DNA from: Hetaerina americana
Lineage: Eukaryota > Arthropoda > Insecta > Odonata > Calopterygidae
Direction: 5' to 3'
Length of the DNA stretch: 64,000 nucleotides
Assembly (NCBI GenBank): GCA_022747635.1
Contig: JAKTNV010000003.1
Coordinates: 51,958,857-52,022,856 of the forward strand
Position 1 is the first letter of the stretch. Each line of letters starts with the position of its first letter. The notes below the pieces were generated by a model that saw only the letters and a list, made by a program, of their open reading frames with translations, ran no database searches and was not told the origin of the DNA. Positions 25,301-35,280 of this stretch are shown piece after piece. The position numbers were made by a program, and so were the translations under genes.

Positions 25301-25430
25301 GACATACTATAAAAGAGTAGAAAGGAAACCGAAGCAAAATATGCCCAATAAGGAGGCGGATGGGGTCGCAAACCGAAAGAAAATTTTATTGAAAGGAGAA
25401 TGCTGTTTCTCCTCATTTCAAATGATGATT
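22341..25430. other. No gene seen; purine-rich stretch near 24.9-25.4 kb
   Basis: AT-rich up to about 24700. From about 24900 to 25400 the plus strand becomes A/G-rich and gives low-complexity frames on the minus strand. No protein family is recognisable. Confidence 0.4.
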
Positions 25431-25439
25431 TTGTCTTAC

Positions 25440-25480
25440 TTTTGTAAGTTCTCGAAATTTAGGAACATCGTCAGATGATT
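25440..25480 (-). repeat. Eroded Penelope-type hairpin remnant
   Basis: Read on minus, CAATCATCTGACGATGTTCC is followed by TTTCGAGAAC. This parallels CAATCATCTGATGATGACGG at 57860-57900, but the hairpin is no longer complementary. Confidence 0.35.
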
Positions 25481-26171
25481 GTACCACAGGGAGGACAATA
25501 CTTTTCTGCGTGCATTGCTTATTGGATGAATTTTAATGCATAGCACTTATTTATTCAGCAAGGTTGGCAGCCAGCACTGGATAGTTCGTTCCTTTATTTG
25601 TCTTCGCAATTTGGACTAATTTAACATTCACGGGTATAATTTTGCACTTTCATTTGCAACAGGATTTCGAAGTTTAACATTGATTTTTTTACCCATATTG
25701 ATCATTGAAACTCAACGAAATAAAAACTTTTTAAAATAATTCAAATGTAAACATGAGTAAATAGCTAGAAAATAATGTATTTCTCAAGAGTAAGGATTGC
25801 CATGTAAATAATAACGATTTATATTTTCTGGGATGTATATTAGAAAAAGAGTGACAGTGACTATTTCATTTAATGGTTATAAAAGGCGTTTCTTTCAACA
25901 TGAACCCTCAGTTATTATGCCATTCATAATGAAATTAATAGTTCCTAGTAAGACTGTAAATGACCGACTCGAAAGAACTATGTGATGACTTGACAACATG
26001 CTTTATTTGAAAATTTCAACTTGAAAAGCGAATGGTAATCTTAAAAAGCAGCATCCACATTGGAAATACTCATTTTAGATACTACATAAAATCGTACGAT
26101 GAAATATGCAAATGAGAAAACAATATCAAATTTGTGATGAAGAAGAAAATTTCGTAAGCTTCCTCCTGCAA
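25481..26171. other. AT-rich DNA, no gene seen
   Basis: Nothing recognisable. Confidence 0.4.
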
Positions 26172-26492
26172 TTAATCTGCGTAGTAGTAGTAGTTTTAGG
26201 GGAGGCGACGGATGGCTGAGGTCATTTGAGCCATTAGGGATAGACAAAAAAGGACGAAGGATGGAGAGAAACCCGGCGTCTGCATTAGCCTACTCTTAAC
26301 GAAAGGCGCCAAGGGGTCCGCAGCTTAACATCTCTTCCGGCGGATGTCGTACTCACTCAAAGTGCCTTCCACAAAGCACCTCAAGTGGGCAACGCCACTG
26401 AAAAATATCTGCCGCCGTCCGGATTCGAACCCGGGAAGCCAGTCTAGGTGGAAAGTCAGTAGGTTAGCCATCGCACCGTCCTTAATCTACGT
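26172..26492 (-). mobile_element. tRNA-derived SINE, family 2, with target-site duplication
   Basis: On the minus strand the element starts at 26481 with a tRNA-like head (GGACGGTGCGATGGCTAACC) and carries an exact Pol III B box, GGTTCGAATCC. A body of about 230 bp follows, ending in a CTA trinucleotide tail (26180-26196). Flanking 11-bp direct repeats, TTAATCT[G/A]CGT at 26172-26182 and 26482-26492, are the target-site duplication. Apart from the tRNA-like head, the sequence is unrelated to SINE family 1. Confidence 0.85.
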
Positions 26493-27966
26493 TTATTGAG
26501 AAATAGACACTCAAATTTTCACGTGATCACAGGTGAAGGATTTTATTATAATTGATCACTAGTAACTCTGCTGTCACCAAAGCGGGATATTTACGATTCA
26601 ATTTTACTCGTCTCATTTCATTCTATATTTTAATTATTTTTTTCTGCACTTAATTGCATAATGGAAAACTCATTATTTTTTCGCTTTAATTGTCAACAAC
26701 ATATATAAGGAGAGACGTGAAATTCAACTGAGTAATTCGTGTAACACCACTATAATACTTGTATAATCATATATTTCAACAGGTTTGGGTTTCATTAGTT
26801 TTATTTTAATTTAAAATGATCCTCGAAAGTAGTTCATTCAATATTAGTAATCATAGAATTTCTTCTCACAGATTTCTAAAATTATTTTGTGACAGACTAT
26901 TTCTAACTTTTTAATGAATAATGTCATAACACACAGTATCATCAGTCTAATCTGTTTGTTGTTTATTTAATAGATAAGGAACAATTTCTATTCAAATGTA
27001 TCTCAGGTTGGATATCTTTAAGCAAATGGTAATTTACATTTTTATGGAAAATAGTCATCTAAGCATAGGATTGGGAAATTTGTACCTTTATTTGATCAAT
27101 CCTATGACATAGAAAGTTGAATATATTTTATTGCTCTGCTTAGGAGGACTTCCTCCTGACGAGTGAGGGACAACCTGTGTAGAGACTTTGGCGTACTTAA
27201 TAACGTGAATTGGTGCAATCCACGTATCACATGTATATGTCCATGTCTTAGTTAAAAAAAATAATTATTTACATTTTGACGTCAGATACGATTAGTTAAT
27301 GAAAAATGAACATAAAATTCTGACACCTGGACACTATTTTGTGCTTTTTCCATAAATTTCTCACTGTTACTTTATCTTTCTTTTAGCCGCCAACATTTTG
27401 TTTAAAACTTTAAAACCATACTATGGTATAATATGGTAATGTGGTAATGCAAAATACCAAATTTAATTTGCAGAAATAAACAAATGGGTTGGTTTTGATT
27501 GCTAGGGTAGACCTCGCATCGAATTAAGCCCCACGATGAATGAACGTAACACATTTAAGTTAGAGGTTGGTCCGCTCTCGTGCCTGAGGTTTCCCACAGA
27601 ATTTGGGTTCTGAAAATCGTACCGCCTTTTTTTTTGTGAAGTTGCCCAGAGGCAACGCAAAGTTTGAAAGTCAAGGACGTTCTTTCGTTGGCCAAATTAT
27701 CTGCATACTAGACTACCGAGCTGTCCGAAGTGAAATATTGTGGAATAGAAAATTTCGACGAAAGTGTAACTCACTAGCCATATGCATATTGATTACATAT
27801 CGCTATCGCGATATCGCCACTGCAGAGTTAATCAGTTTTCTTTGGAAGACACAGGTACATATATATAATGAATACAGGTTCTTGATGCTATTTCACGGAT
27901 TGATTCTCGCACTAATAGAACACATGTTAGTTTAGTCTTGTTGAGATGCGCTCACTTAGTCTAATT
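26493..27966. other. AT-rich DNA, no gene seen
   Basis: A 110-codon plus-strand frame at 27603-27935 uses a non-ATG start and has no recognised domain. Confidence 0.4.
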
Positions 27967-28001
27967 TAAAGTTAGATTTTCAAATTGAAAATCTAACTTT
28001 A
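27967..28001. repeat. Perfect 17-bp inverted repeat with 1-nt centre
   Basis: Arms TAAAGTTAGATTTTCAA (27967-27983) and its exact complement (27985-28001) flank a single A. No run of T follows, so it is not an obvious terminator. Confidence 0.85.
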
Positions 28002-30963
28002 CAGGGTAATAGTTGTTTAACTTTAATGGCATCCGAAAATATTTCCCTTTTAATCCCGCAAATGGCACAATCATATATAGAACATAGGTGACAAGAGACA
28101 GTTTGCTTGATAGAACACTTCTCATGACTAAAAATAGCTAGTTATTTTATCGCATTTAAATATTGATTTTTCAATTTGTCATTTATGACAGTAAGAAATA
28201 AAAAACATGTTATAATCAGTCAATATTAGTTATCATCAATAAAATCTTTTGCATAACATATTGGTGTTACCTTAATTTAAGAGTCTTCATTCACTTGGAA
28301 GATTCCATTTTTTTTACCTTTTTCCATTGCCGAGATATCAATTACCGCATTTGAAACGCAACAATGAAAATGGATTCTTTGGTAATATCAGTGAATCTTT
28401 TAGATAAATACTATAAAACTTTCATGAATGGAACTTATTAACTATGAAATGCATGGTGCTGTGAGCCAACTCTCTCGCATATATGGATACTCCCGTTACC
28501 TATTAGTTAAATTTATTATTTTGAATGCCATCCTTTTGCAATATAATTCGTTAAGATACGAAGCCGGAAGCTATTATCCCTGATGCGGCGTCCAAGTAGA
28601 TAATAACCATTAGATTCAAATCTCTAAGGTTTTTCTTAAGAATGTGGAATGCGAAATACTCTAAACGGAGAGACGAAAATTTTTCCGAATGATTTCCATC
28701 TGAATTGCACAAATAATCAATGGTAATAAATTCAACTTCGCGTTAAAATATGAGTATCCGTCAAGAATAAATAAAATGCCGTGGAGCTACCTGGGCGCCC
28801 ATAGTTGCGAATGGACTGGAGAACTTGCTTGAATACCAAAGTAAGTTCCCAATGAAGACGAGCAGTAAAACGAATGATTGTTCGTTTTACATTTCAAATT
28901 GCAGTCTTAGTTTCAAATGACTGAATTCGTATTTCGTTGCAGTACTCTGCTCTACTGTGCTGCGGCGTCGAGTCTACGGCGAGACCGTTGCATTCAAATT
29001 ACCCAATACAGAAGACAGTCAACATTCTTATCCTTTCTTTTTCATCTTGTTGATCGGAATAACTGAATTTATTTATTTGCACGTGCTGTGCTGCAAATTT
29101 TGAGCTGCAAAAAGAAGAGAACGCAATCTGCTACCGACGAGCTGCATGAACGAGTCCTAACTTTTGCTGAGAGACTACTGATTGGTTAAATTCTCGCGTG
29201 TTCCCCGTGTCGCCGTGAGTGTGTCGCATTTTATTTGATTTTTCACTCAAACCTGCATTGGAGAAGCTCAGCGATAGTTCTCCGTTCGTCATGACCGGCA
29301 GGTACCCTGGCACTACAATCCCCCGTAGAAAGAAAAGAGTGGGAAAGCGTACTGCACTAATAATTCATCGCTTCAGAATCCTAGAGCCGTGGGACATTCC
29401 GGCAAAGAGGGTAAATGAGTTGGACACTGTTCCCTCATGTAGATACAGTGTGTTTGTGTGTGTTTATGTGTGATATGTAAAGGCATAAGCATCCAATATT
29501 ACGTCAATTTGGCGCTACGCACTCATGATGATTATTTGATCTGATCATTATTATTCAATAACAAACCGGTCAGAATTCTGCCCTCTTTTCCACTGCCTTC
29601 AACGTCAGAATAGATTTTTAGTGACGTCTGTGTTGAACTATACCGAATTTATTCAGATGGGAAATCGAAATTTAATTTATCACTATTTGTACATTTATAA
29701 TTATTTGCGAGTAAACAGGTATTAAATCATATTTCGTTACTCAAATTTCATTGTTGCAAAAAATATAAAGAAGCGTTCATACTGCATTGATCATTCGGTA
29801 CCGATTTTATCAGTACGTAAATGTTATTCGATAAAATTATTATTTCAATTGTGTATGCGTAGTAACTGATTTCTCTCTAATATTTTGATTCAATTGACGT
29901 GGTGTTATTTATCTTTCATTATGATTATTTTAAAGCTCCTTTCGTGAAATAAAGCAATATACAAACAAAAAAGAGCACAATACGTTTACATTATTTACCG
30001 TCATTATTCCGCACATCGAAAAACTTGTGATATTCTAATTTAGGCTTCGCCATATTTTAACCATTATTATAAATATAAGCCACTAGACTGCCAAAATTGC
30101 GTCAGTGCGAGCATTTTGTATTCCCCGATGAAAATTCAAAGACTTGGAATAATAATGCTTGGTGAAAAATGATACATTTTAAATGATTTATTGTTTATAT
30201 TAAATTATTTAAACTTTTATTCCATTAAGCATCAACAGAGCAGTCGCTGTCGTATTTTCATCAATATCTTAATTTAATTATCTCGAGTTAATTTTAAATT
30301 ATCTGTTGAAGCCCAACAGCCTAAGTCTAATCATTTCCTTAGAACACTCATAGAATTTCTGATTTATACTTACTCCATAATGTCCATTCAAATTTATACA
30401 GTGGTGTTTTCTTCTGGATAAGAAATAAAATCGTCACTCAATTTAACGATTATATATTTGACGCAATTTTATGTAGGTTTGCCATTTTATTTGACTATAT
30501 TTGTTATAAAGGCTTTAAAATTCGGCTTCCCGTCGAGTCTTACTAATCGCAAGATTCATCTTCAACCTAATTTTATCGAAAAGTCGGTTAAGCGAACTTT
30601 AACTCCCGAACTTGAACACCCAAGTTCCAAAATTTGGAAATATAGGTATCTCAAGACTGCTCAGTTCTCTTTCGGATTCACAGATTTTCTAGTTTTTATC
30701 GCGCCATGAAATTTCGCGTCCTTGGCTGAACTCGCTATAATTTTGAAAGTAGGCCTTCTATGATATGGCTTTCAAAATGCATATATTGAGTATTAAACTT
30801 TACCAAGTGAAAAGAGCAAAGAACTTTGAATTTTTTTAGAAATGCTCAATTTGAATGGTACGCTAGACTTTGCTAATTTCATTATTTATTTCACACGTAA
30901 AAAATCAATAATTTGTTGACGACTAATTATTTGTCAGAATTCTGAGGTATCAGGTTCAAGTTT
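28002..30963. other. No gene seen
   Basis: AT-rich background. A segment at 28900-29470 is somewhat GC-richer and ends in a GT-rich run (29448-29470). Its 84-codon plus-strand frame (29219-29473) has no family resemblance. Confidence 0.4.
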
Positions 30964-31380
30964 GTGGAATCTCACTTTAGAATGAAAAAAGCACAAAACT
31001 TTGGAGTTTCACGGAAATGTAATTCATGTACCTGTATGACCACGTCGTATTTTCCCCATTGTCATCGAATAGTTCACATTTTCCGCCTCCTCCATGCCGA
31101 TCTCTACTCCTATGTCTCCCCCTATCCACTACCTCACAGCTCCACCCCACTCCCGAGGGTTCGGGTCCCCTCTGTCATCCATTCCCTAACCTCAACTCCG
31201 TTTCCCCTTCGCCCCCCGCCCACTCTTCTTTTCTTACCTGCCATCTCTTCCCCCTCACTTACCATTCCTTTTCTTTCACGTTACATTCTTTCTCATTTCC
31301 CATACCCACCAGAATTCCTCCCAAATCCTGCTGTTTCTCTTTCCCCTTCCCCACATTTACACCAACACCACAAGCAATCT
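30964..31380 (+). other. Polypyrimidine island
   Basis: About 350 bp of C/T-rich sequence on plus (31080-31370). Two long overlapping frames there are Pro/Ser/Leu-rich low complexity. It is of the same type as the island at 8.2 kb. Confidence 0.45.
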
Positions 31381-32500
31381 GTGAAAGTATGCATAATAAT
31401 GTTTAGTATTAAAATAAATATTTTCGTATCCGTATATGCATCCAGTAAAACCTACCAAGTGTTGCATTTTGTTCATTGACATTGTCTGAATCTTTAGTTT
31501 CAATAATTATCCTAGAAAATTAGTAAACGTGCACAGTGCAATAGCTGAATTTATCTGAAATATGAATCCCCTCTTATTAAGGATAAAAATGCCCAGTAAC
31601 AAGTACTGATGATCTCGTGTAATGATCAGACAATTTAATAGGATACTGAAATGATAAAAAACTTGCATGTTAGCAAAATAAGCACTTTTTCACATTACCC
31701 AAAAATTGTTTCTACCGGAAAACCACCTGTGGCATCCCGATCACCATTTAATGGTTGATCTGTTTAAATAATAACATACACGGTTAAGGCAAGGGAAGGT
31801 TTCAGCAGAGAACAAACAAACGTGGGTTTACATCTAACGTTTATTCCAACCTGGAATAAAAAAGTATTTAAAATCTTGTAACTATTTAGATTACGTAATG
31901 GGATCAAGAGCAGATAAGCTAATGTGAAGAAAGCTGATGTCTACCGAATTTTATAGAAATTATTTACGTAATTTATTTTGATAATTTTAATATTTTTGTG
32001 ATTTTTTGTACGCATTTCCCAAGCAAATTAAACTATAACTCTACTTTGAGTGCATCAAGGAGTATTGTATGTGTGATGTAGTGACTTTTGTATGGTGAAA
32101 ATTATTTTGCATAAAAAAAGTTTTTTCGGTGGGGCTAAGTTTATCGAATAATCGGTTAGTATGCTGGTTCTATTTCAATTATTGATCAATAGTCACGTAC
32201 GATATTTTACAGCTCAGAGACGTTCAGGTTAGACCTTTATACACGGAGTGTGTGCACATTGGGGTCTGGAGAGATTAATCAAATTTAAAGTTACCTAGAT
32301 CGCAGTTCTTCATTTAATGCATTATGTGCAGCCATTCATTATCAAATATCCAGCGCCAAAAGAACTTTTTGGGTTGATGAAGGGTAAACAATTAAATTTT
32401 TAACAATGACCGGTGACCATGCCAAAGAAAATATTTATTTTTTTACAGTTTTATCAGATGTTTATTGGGTTTGACGTCCGTGTAAACAGGATAAAATATA
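31381..32500. other. AT-rich DNA, no gene seen
   Basis: Nothing recognisable. Confidence 0.4.
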
Positions 32501-32970
32501 GGCGGAAGATATCCATGGACAAGTGCACGAAGGGCCTGTGGTTGTAGGGATGAGCCATGTCTCGATTTCCCTCCACCTCGGATGTACGTCCATACCTATG
32601 GTGGATAGGGCAGGGGTGTGTCAGCCGGTTCGCGACGCGACGTCTCCTATCGCTGCGGCCGGAGAGATGACAGCTCCGCGACGGAAGAATGCCGGAACGG
32701 CCTCGTGATTCATGTGAATACTGTGGGAAGGGAAGCGGGAGTTGGAAGTGATATTTTGGGAGAGTGCCGTCGGGTGGTTGCGTGGGAGGATGGAAAGCGA
32801 TCCGGTCGTGAAGCTCGTGGCTGTCGGAAGCAGAGATACGACCGTCACTCACGGGGGCTGACGTCGCCGCGAGTGCTGGATTCCACGGTCAAGTCGGGCG
32901 GCGGCGCGCAGGACGTGTACATACGCTGGATGCCCGTGTGATACAAGGCAGGGGAAATAAAAGGTGGCTG
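32501..32970. other. CpG-rich island
   Basis: The most CpG-dense non-repetitive stretch in the window (for example GTTCGCGACGCGACG at 32627-32641 and GGGCGGCGGCGCGCAGG at 32896-32912). Long open frames occur on both strands, partly because stop codons are rare in CpG-rich DNA. It may hold a promoter or an exon; a minus-strand exon candidate is listed separately. Confidence 0.5.
32853..32925 (-). CDS. Candidate internal exon, product unknown
   Basis: On the minus strand, a pyrimidine-rich stretch (TTTTATTTCCCCTGCC) is followed by an AG at 32926-32927, then 73 open bases, then a consensus donor GTGAGTG starting at 32852. One open reading gives RMYTSCAPPPDLTVESSTR followed by GDVSP. I do not recognise the protein. 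Codon choice is GC-ending, unlike the transposon remnants. The acceptor is not a strong one, and the opposite strand is open here too, so a chance match in CpG-rich DNA is quite possible. Confidence 0.25.
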
Positions 32971-33505
32971 CGGAAAGTTTGAAAGGTTGGAGGGATGGAT
33001 CGGTCCAAGTTCCCAAAGATGTTTGCGGAGCTAAGATGGAAAAAATCTTTTTAAATAGAATGCTTGGCAAAGTTAGCTTTAGCGGAAAGGAAGTTTCGCC
33101 TATTGAGTTTGTCCCTTAAGATGTTGGTTCTGTGTGTATTTATTTCCAAATTTAAATTAAAGAACATACTTACAGAATTGATGAAATAGAGTAGAAAGTT
33201 AGAGTAAATATTTGTAGAATAGTTTTTTTTAGGATAAGATATGAAAACTTTGTATTTTAAAAACAGTCTTTGCTCACAGAATGTCATGTGAAATGCATGA
33301 CCAGGAAATTAGTTGTCCTAGATACTCCGTTGACTTCTCTATCGAAGGTGCAAGAGGAAAGCTAACAAAATAAGTGATTTCGACACTTGGTTCAAACTAT
33401 ATCGCCGGTTCAATTATCTTTACTACCATTCCAAGAGTATAATTAAATGGGAGTGAACACGGATTCTGGTTTTGGTACCGTAACGTAAGTCATTTTGTCG
33501 GTATA

Positions 33506-33507
<2 letters not shown>
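32971..33507. other. AT-rich DNA, no gene seen
   Basis: Nothing recognisable. Confidence 0.4.
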
Positions 33508-33571
<64 letters not shown>

Positions 33572-33572
33572 T
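33508..33572. repeat. (TA)n microsatellite
   Basis: About 65 bp of TA repeat directly adjoining the 5' end of the LINE fragment. Confidence 0.95.
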
Positions 33573-34098
33573 ATGGCTTTCGAGAGGAGGAGGGAGTTGA
33601 TGACGGGGAAGTTGAGTAAGGATGTTAAGAAAAGACTCGTAAAAACTTTGATATGGAGCATAGCTATGTACGACGCGGAAACGTGGTCATTGAAGCAGGA
33701 GGATAGATGTAGACTGCAGGCTTTTGAAATGTGGGTGTGGAGAAGAATGGAGAAGGTAAAATGGACAGTGAAGAAAAAAAATGAGGAAGTACTTGGTATG
33801 GTGGGCGAAGAGAGGGGTTTGTTGGGAGAAATCCTATGGAGACAGGAAAAGTGGATGAAGTGGGTATTGACCGGCAGCGGGATGTTAAAGACTGTGATTG
33901 AGGGGAGAATGTTAGGCAAACAAGGAAAGGAAAGGAACAGGATAGTGATGTTTGACGGGATGAAGGGAGGAAGAAAGAGATGAAGAGGGACCTGATGTAG
34001 AGTGGGATGTTATGTTTTGCTGGGGTCACAAATTGTTGAATTAGTAATTTTGTCCATCCAAAAACCTACCGTAACTGGTAGATGACCTAAAAATAATA
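33573..34098 (+). pseudogene. Non-LTR retrotransposon C-terminus and 3'UTR (LINE family A)
   Basis: An open frame from about 33573 to the stop at 33981-33983 encodes the C-terminal part of a LINE ORF2. In order: AFERRRELMTGKLSKDVKKR, then LVKTLIWSIAMYDAETWSL, then AFEMWVWRRMEKVKW, EVLGMVGEERGLLGEI, and MLKTVIEGRMLGKQGKERNR. This series is characteristic of a widespread arthropod non-LTR group, often annotated as endonuclease/reverse transcriptase. The 3'UTR ends with the hairpin CCTACCGTAACTGGTAGATG (34064-34084) and an AATAAT tail. The 5' part, including the FADD motif, is missing: a 5'-truncated copy, the best preserved of this family here. Confidence 0.85.
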
Positions 34099-34108
34099 AT
34101 AAACATAT

Positions 34109-34131
34109 AGACATATATATATATATATATA
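34109..34131. repeat. Short (TA)n tract
   Basis: About 20 bp of TA repeat after the LINE tail. Confidence 0.85.
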
Positions 34132-34194
34132 CATGAATTTAGCACTGACGAAAAAAGACAAAAATACAAAAAAAGAAACTCGTTTTCGCATTTC

Positions 34195-34262
34195 GAAGGA
34201 AGGAACTCAGTTCCTTCCTTCTCTACCTTGAAAAGGTGTCTTGTAAAACCGAAAATTCGAAA
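34195..34262 (+). repeat. Penelope-type hairpin module with 13-bp palindrome
   Basis: A perfect 13-bp inverted repeat with one central base (GAAGGAAGGAACT at 34195-34207, complement at 34209-34221) is followed by ACCTTGAAAAGGTG...AAAACCGAAAA. This has the same order as the modules at 21.2 and 34.5 kb: heptamer, short GC hairpin, GAAA. GAGTGAGTTTTATACTTTT and a (TA)n tract lie just downstream. Confidence 0.5.
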
Positions 34263-34298
34263 AAAGAGTGAGTTTTATACTTTTATATATAGTATATA

Positions 34299-34345
34299 TA
34301 ATTTATATATGTATATATATAAATATATATACATATATATATATG

Positions 34346-34436
<91 letters not shown>
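34299..34436. repeat. Long (TA)n microsatellite
   Basis: About 140 bp of TA repeats, interrupted by a CACACACA island near 34346-34354. Confidence 0.95.
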
Positions 34437-34466
34437 CGAATATACGGAAACACTGACAAGAGCGGC

Positions 34467-34926
34467 ATAATATTTGAACGGCATGACAGAACATAAATAA
34501 AATAGTAACACTTAAAAGGACGCTCACAAGGTTAATTGTTTAAGCTTTCGGCCTTCTCCGAGGCCTTCTTCAAGTAAGACTGAAAATTTGGTGGAGAGTT
34601 GTAAAGGGTCTAGGCGGGGGAGGGGAGTTAAGGTGCAGGGAATGATGGGAGGGAAATTAAAGATGGCGGTTAAGGGTGGGAATTTTGAAAGATCGGAAAG
34701 CTAATATTTACGCGGATTCTCGAGTTGTCACCTCTATATTGGTGGCGGAATATGGTAGGGATTCTAGGATACTATGAGCAAAACACTGGATCAATGAAAG
34801 GTTGTGGAAATTTGCGTGTGAAGGGATAGGAAGAGAAGAGAGTGAGGCAGAATGCAGGAGTACCGGTGATTGTTCCTTTTAAGTGTTACTATTTTATTTG
34901 TGTTCTATTATGCCGTCCAAATATAA
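34467..34926. mobile_element. 460-bp element with 54-bp terminal inverted repeats
   Basis: The ends at 34467-34520 and 34873-34926 are inverted repeats of 54 bp with about five mismatches (shared core AAATAAAATAGTAACACTTA). Just inside the left end is a TAAAAGGACGCTCAC box, then on the minus strand CTTGAAGAAGGCC...GGCCGAAAGC (34544-34574), a Penelope-type hairpin. The remaining ~290 bp are G-rich and non-coding. It could be a fold-back element assembled from two oppositely oriented Penelope-like ends. Confidence 0.75.
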
Positions 34927-34940
34927 TACATATGTATGCA

Positions 34941-35029
34941 TGTATATATATATGACTTTATATATATATATGTATATATATGACTATATATATGTATATA
35001 TACATATATATGACTATATATATATATAT
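34941..35029. repeat. (TA)n tract with TATATGAC variants
   Basis: TA repeat interrupted four times by TATATGACT-like units, reaching right up to the first base of the SINE. Confidence 0.9.
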
Positions 35030-35280
35030 GGGTCGCAGTAGTCCAGGGGGTAGAGCGTTGGACTACTGACCCGAGGTTCCCGGGTGTGTTTCCCGGGCAA
35101 GTCTCTGGGCACCTGCAGCTCCACCCAATCTATGTGATTTTTCGGGTACCATGTCTTCCTGGGAAACCATAAGCGGCTCAGGGAAAGGAACTGGCCCCCC
35201 TACCCTGATGTGTGAATTTCACACGCCGTCGGGCTTAGTACTGGGTGAACTCTACCATCACCTACAAAACCGACCTTCAA
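35030..35280 (+). mobile_element. tRNA-derived SINE, family 1, full length
   Basis: The best copy of the family. The tRNA-like head GGGTCGCAGTAGTCCAGGGG runs into TAGAGCG and an anticodon-arm-like GTTGGACTACTGACC, with a degenerate B box (GTGTGTTTCCC). The body holds GTGATTTTTCGGGTACCATG, TGATGTGTGAATTTCACACG, and an end CTACCATCACCTACAAAACC. The 3' end is defined by comparison with the copies at 55.6 and 59.6 kb, which add about 20 bp (GATCACTGTGTTT). Confidence 0.92.

Noticed and set aside
26401..26485. Functional tRNA gene on the minus strand
   Set aside because: The B box is perfect but the sequence continues into a 230-bp body with a CTA tail and target duplications, so it is a SINE.
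27603..27935. 110-codon plus-strand frame
   Set aside because: Non-ATG start, AT-rich hydrophobic composition and no family resemblance.
27967..28001. Rho-independent terminator
   Set aside because: The context is eukaryotic and no U-tract follows the hairpin.
33443..34029. Long minus-strand frames opposite the LINE fragment
   Set aside because: They are antisense to a clear LINE ORF whose motifs are recognisable on the plus strand.
34228..34527. Tyr/Ile-repeat open frames around 21.0, 34.3 and 55.5 kb
   Set aside because: They are translations of (TA)n microsatellites.
35030..35110. Functional tRNA gene at the SINE head
   Set aside because: Head repeated at several loci with the same unrelated body and a degenerate B box.
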